Shown piece by piece: positions 21,028 through 23,546 of a DNA stretch of 23,546 nt. A model generated the notes under the pieces. It was given only the letters and a program-made list of their open reading frames with translations. It had not been told where the DNA came from and made no database searches. Each line of letters opens with the position of its first letter. Position 1 is the stretch's first letter. Source of the DNA: Silene noctiflora (lineage: Eukaryota > Streptophyta > Magnoliopsida > Caryophyllales > Caryophyllaceae); assembly GCA_009801015.1 (NCBI GenBank), contig VHZZ01000037.1:313964-337509 (forward strand). The letters run 5' to 3'. Made by a program: the position numbers and the translations under genes.

Positions 21028-21500
21028 GAGACTGGGAGTAATGAATGAATGTTGTTAGCAGTCTGTCACCCGTTACAGTAGTTTTTTGGATTAAGTTTCT
21101 GATCCAAATACCAATCCCTTGTTAAACATTAATATGGACGGCTTGTTGGATGACTATCTGAAGCTATTTGGAGCAAACCGACTCAGAAGTAGCGGTTCCC
21201 AGTTGCAGCGGACATTTGGAAGAGAGTATGATTCATATGAAGATGACAATAATTAATAGGAGGATGATGTTGAAACTCGGGATGGAGATAGTTGACGCCC
21301 TTTTGGTGGGCATCAAATCCGGCCTAGAAATAGTGGCTACGGTTTTACACAAGACTTGCTATTCTTGATTATAGAGGCTTATCAGAATATACCTAGAAAA
21401 ACTCTGAAAGCATGTAAATTAATTTTTCATAAGAGTTCCATCATTTGATGCTGTCAAAAATCTTTGTAGGCCGCCGGATATCCACCTACCTCACGTATGC
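21028..21500 (+). other. 3' flank of gene C with a short interrupted open frame
   Basis: After the TGA at 21027 a 40-codon frame runs from ATG 21134 to TAA 21256 (starts MDGLLDDYLKLFGANRLRSS). The same frame continues past three stops to about 21430 with EDDVETRDGDS and RPFGGHQIRPRNSGYGF. This could be 3' UTR that looks like protein by chance, or a decayed coding fragment. I do not recognise it. Confidence 0.3.
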
Positions 21501-21790
21501 AAGGTGGTATCAAGACGGAGACATCCTCCGGTGATGTCATGCCATTTTATTTTCCGATATATGTTGTGTTGGTCAGGGTTTTCCAGTGTTTGTGTAGTGT
21601 ATAACAAAATTCTTTGACAATTTCACAAGGGAACGGTACTTGTATTTTCTTTGGTCGCCGACATTGCATTTTAAGCGCCTTTTCGAAAGAAAGACGACTC
21701 CTAATTATGCTTAATCACTCCCTAACAAGCATCATGGAAAAGATTACTAGTAAATTAGTGATCATAAAACATGCACAAATTCTCATAAAA

Positions 21791-21965
21791 GACGGGCACT
21801 ATCCGTTACAAGCTGAAGACGGATAATGCCCCTCTCATAATATGTAAGTGACACTAACCATTGGATGCTTCATTTCCCCCCACTTGCCCTTCCACTTGCC
21901 TTACTGTGAAAGGGACACTATCCGTCTTCAGCTTGGGACGAATAGTGCCCGTGACAAGCAAGACA
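21791..21965. mobile_element. MITE with 33-bp inverted ends (CCGTCACAAGC family)
   Basis: The left arm 21794-21827 (GGGCACTATCCGTTACAAGC, then TGAAGACGGATA) pairs with the right arm 21916-21950 (CACTATCCGTCTTCAGCTTG, then GGACGAATAGTGCCC), about 30 of 33 positions matching. The spacer of about 90 bp is C/T-rich with CCCCCCACTTGCCC. Its arms match the element at 553-713. The downstream flank GTGACAAGCAAGACACTTTG is shared with 202-229. Confidence 0.75.
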
Positions 21966-22117
21966 CTTTGTAAAACATGATTACGAATAGTAATATTAAA
22001 GAAATACTAATCATTGTAGCGAATCAAATCTTAGGACCACAGAGCAGTAGAGCACCTTCAAGTCTTTTATAGAAAAATATAGGTGGTGTGTAGATGCATC
22101 TCATAAAAGCGGATCGG

Positions 22118-22396
22118 ATAACTCGTGTTTAAGAGCTCAGAAAGATGATTTTTTTATTTATTTTTTCAAATTGATCATCTTTTCGAGAAATAAGATTTGG
22201 AAAAAAAAAGTTTGACGAGTTTGGAATTCGTAACCAAGAGATATGGTCACTCAAAATTTGTTCGATAAAAAAAAAACCGACGTACAAATACTTTTAGCTA
22301 CGGGATCCAAATGTGACGGACTTTTTTTTCAAATAATAGTTCTCCGAAAGATGATCGATTTGGGAAAAAAATTCTGAACTCGTAAACACGAGTTAT
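22118..22396. repeat. Large imperfect inverted repeat (foldback element)
   Basis: The left arm 22118-22194 starts ATAACTCGTGTTTAAGAGCT, then CAGAAAGATG ... TTGATCATCTTTTCGAGAA. The right arm 22332-22396 is its reverse complement with mismatches and small gaps: AATAGTTCTCCGAAAGATGA ... CTGAACTCGTAAACACGAGTTAT. The spacer of about 137 bp is A-rich and repeats GAGTTTGGAATTCG. It looks like a MITE, although no target duplication is visible. The minus-strand frame 22298-22504 overlaps the right arm and is not a gene. Confidence 0.7.
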
Positions 22397-23310
22397 GCCC
22401 TCTTTAAGTTTTTCGGATAAAAAATTTGGGTATTTCGTAGTGCCAAACCTTTGGAGTACCACTTGAATTATCCGAAAGCGTTTTACAAGCAAAAAATTTG
22501 GCATTTAATTTGTAATCCCTTCATTTTGATCATTTATTTAAAATATCTTTTTACAATGAATGTAACAGATAAACAAATGACAGACAAAAAACTGGTGAAT
22601 CTAATAGCAAACATAAATTATCACATTTTGATCACCTAATTCATGCACATCCCGAAAACTCTTTCGGAAAACTCTTTCCGGAGTTAATCCAAGACTACTT
22701 CTCAACAAATATGTTTAATCGTAAAGTTCTTATCACGATATTTCGGGAAAAAAAGTTCACTTTGTTAGTATGAATAATACTTTTCACTCCCTTTTAACTA
22801 GTAATCATTTGAGTTTATCGATCGACCTATTCAGTTAATTTAAAATACTCTACCAGAATAACCTCTTTAATTAACATAAGATATTTCTCCGTCTATCACA
22901 AATATTTATTTAATTAATAGTGGAGACTAGAGAGCCATTCGAATATCTTAAAAGCCAATTTCATTTAGTTTTCATATATAGCACTAACTATGAATACTAG
23001 TCGTAAACAATCCATCCTTTTCAATTTCTTTTATAAGGAAAGTGTCCAATTTCTTTGGAAAAAGATGGTGATGTTTCTTAATTAAGTATCATGATATTTT
23101 TGGTGTGCTAGTGGACTTATACAACATAAAAAATTATTTAAAAGGTCTCAAAAACACAATTTTTTTAATGTCAAGTGTGAAAAAAAATATTACGAGTAAA
23201 TATAAATAATAATACTCCGTATGAGTTAAAAATTAAAATGCAAAGGTCGACTCACAACATAATATTTTTGTACGTCATGGTAAATCCTTCCGATTGTGAT
23301 ATAAGATAAA
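22397..23310. other. AT-rich intergenic DNA without a gene
   Basis: Only short accidental frames (for example 22451-22639) occur. AATACTCCGTATGAG near 23212 resembles a stowaway-type MITE edge found in Caryophyllales, but no partner end is seen here. Confidence 0.5.
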
Positions 23311-23546
23311 CTAGTTTTAACCCGCGCAAAATTGTGCGGGTTTGCTACTTAAAATTATTATAAACTATATTGAATTAAATACGTATATGTTATTTATATA
23401 AAAATACAACTTCTATTTAGTATTTGTATTGATACATTCTTCCATTGACCTTAAGTCCACAGATTTTTACTACATGTTCTTTTTAATTAACCCAAAATTA
23501 AGTCCACTACCCTAACTAAATATCTCATCGCATCAAAAACTTTATT
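23311..23546 (-). mobile_element. 3' terminus of a minus-strand Helitron, cut by the window edge
   Basis: Read on the minus strand, a 24-nt hairpin (AACCCGCACAATTTTGCGCG, then GGTT; plus-strand 23319-23342, one internal mismatch) is followed by AAAA and CTAG at 23314-23311, with T as the next host base. A GC-rich hairpin, a spacer of a few bases and then CTAG before T is the diagnostic Helitron 3' end. The body extends to the right beyond the window, so its length and coding content are unknown. The visible 200 bp are AT-rich and have no ORF. Confidence 0.65.

Noticed and set aside
1..23546. CRISPR array, rRNA, tRNA, LTR retrotransposon or viral insertion
   Set aside because: I saw no regularly spaced repeats, no conserved RNA-gene boxes, no paired LTRs with a primer-binding site, and no reverse transcriptase, integrase or capsid-like frames.

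Overview
The window is nuclear DNA of a flowering plant. The genes are cut by many AT-rich GT-AG introns, the conserved proteins are plant types, and the gaps hold plant-type MITEs, Helitrons and a SINE remnant. Repeated ACTCCGTA-like words and MITE ends reading CTTGTGACGG look to me like Caryophyllales (beet, spinach, Silene relatives), but that placement is a weak inference.

Layout. 1-1102: repeat-rich upstream DNA with a perfect palindrome and a MITE, then the leader of gene A. 1103-4915 (+): gene A, an 11-exon GT31 beta-1,3-galactosyltransferase of 396 aa. I could resolve every exon junction. It should act in the Golgi on arabinogalactan-protein glycans. 4916-8177: gene A 3' flank, a Tourist-like MITE (5839-6154), a short non-autonomous Helitron (6425-7034, holding all six ambiguous bases of the window) and the gene B 3' flank. 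8178-12403 (-): gene B, five coding exons, 609 aa, a low-complexity nuclear-type protein whose two ends match vasculin (GC-rich promoter-binding protein 1). A spliced 5' UTR extends it to about 13300. 13340-16550: a MITE-rich divergent spacer with a diverged direct duplication and two more Tourist-like elements. 16550-21027 (+): gene C, poorly resolved. It has a non-coding first exon, a long intron with a 40-bp tandem repeat and a 0.4-kb GC-rich foldback element, and a last exon encoding a basic 43-49 residue tail that I do not recognise. 21028-23546: gene C 3' flank, a MITE, a large foldback repeat and, at the right edge, the 3' terminus of a minus-strand Helitron running out of the window.

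Genes A and B are tail to tail, B and C head to head. Nothing suggests that they share a pathway. I found no rRNA, tRNA or CRISPR array, no intact transposase or reverse transcriptase, and no convincing new biological system. The most useful results are the two full exon models, the vasculin assignment, the Helitron boundaries and the inverted-repeat elements.
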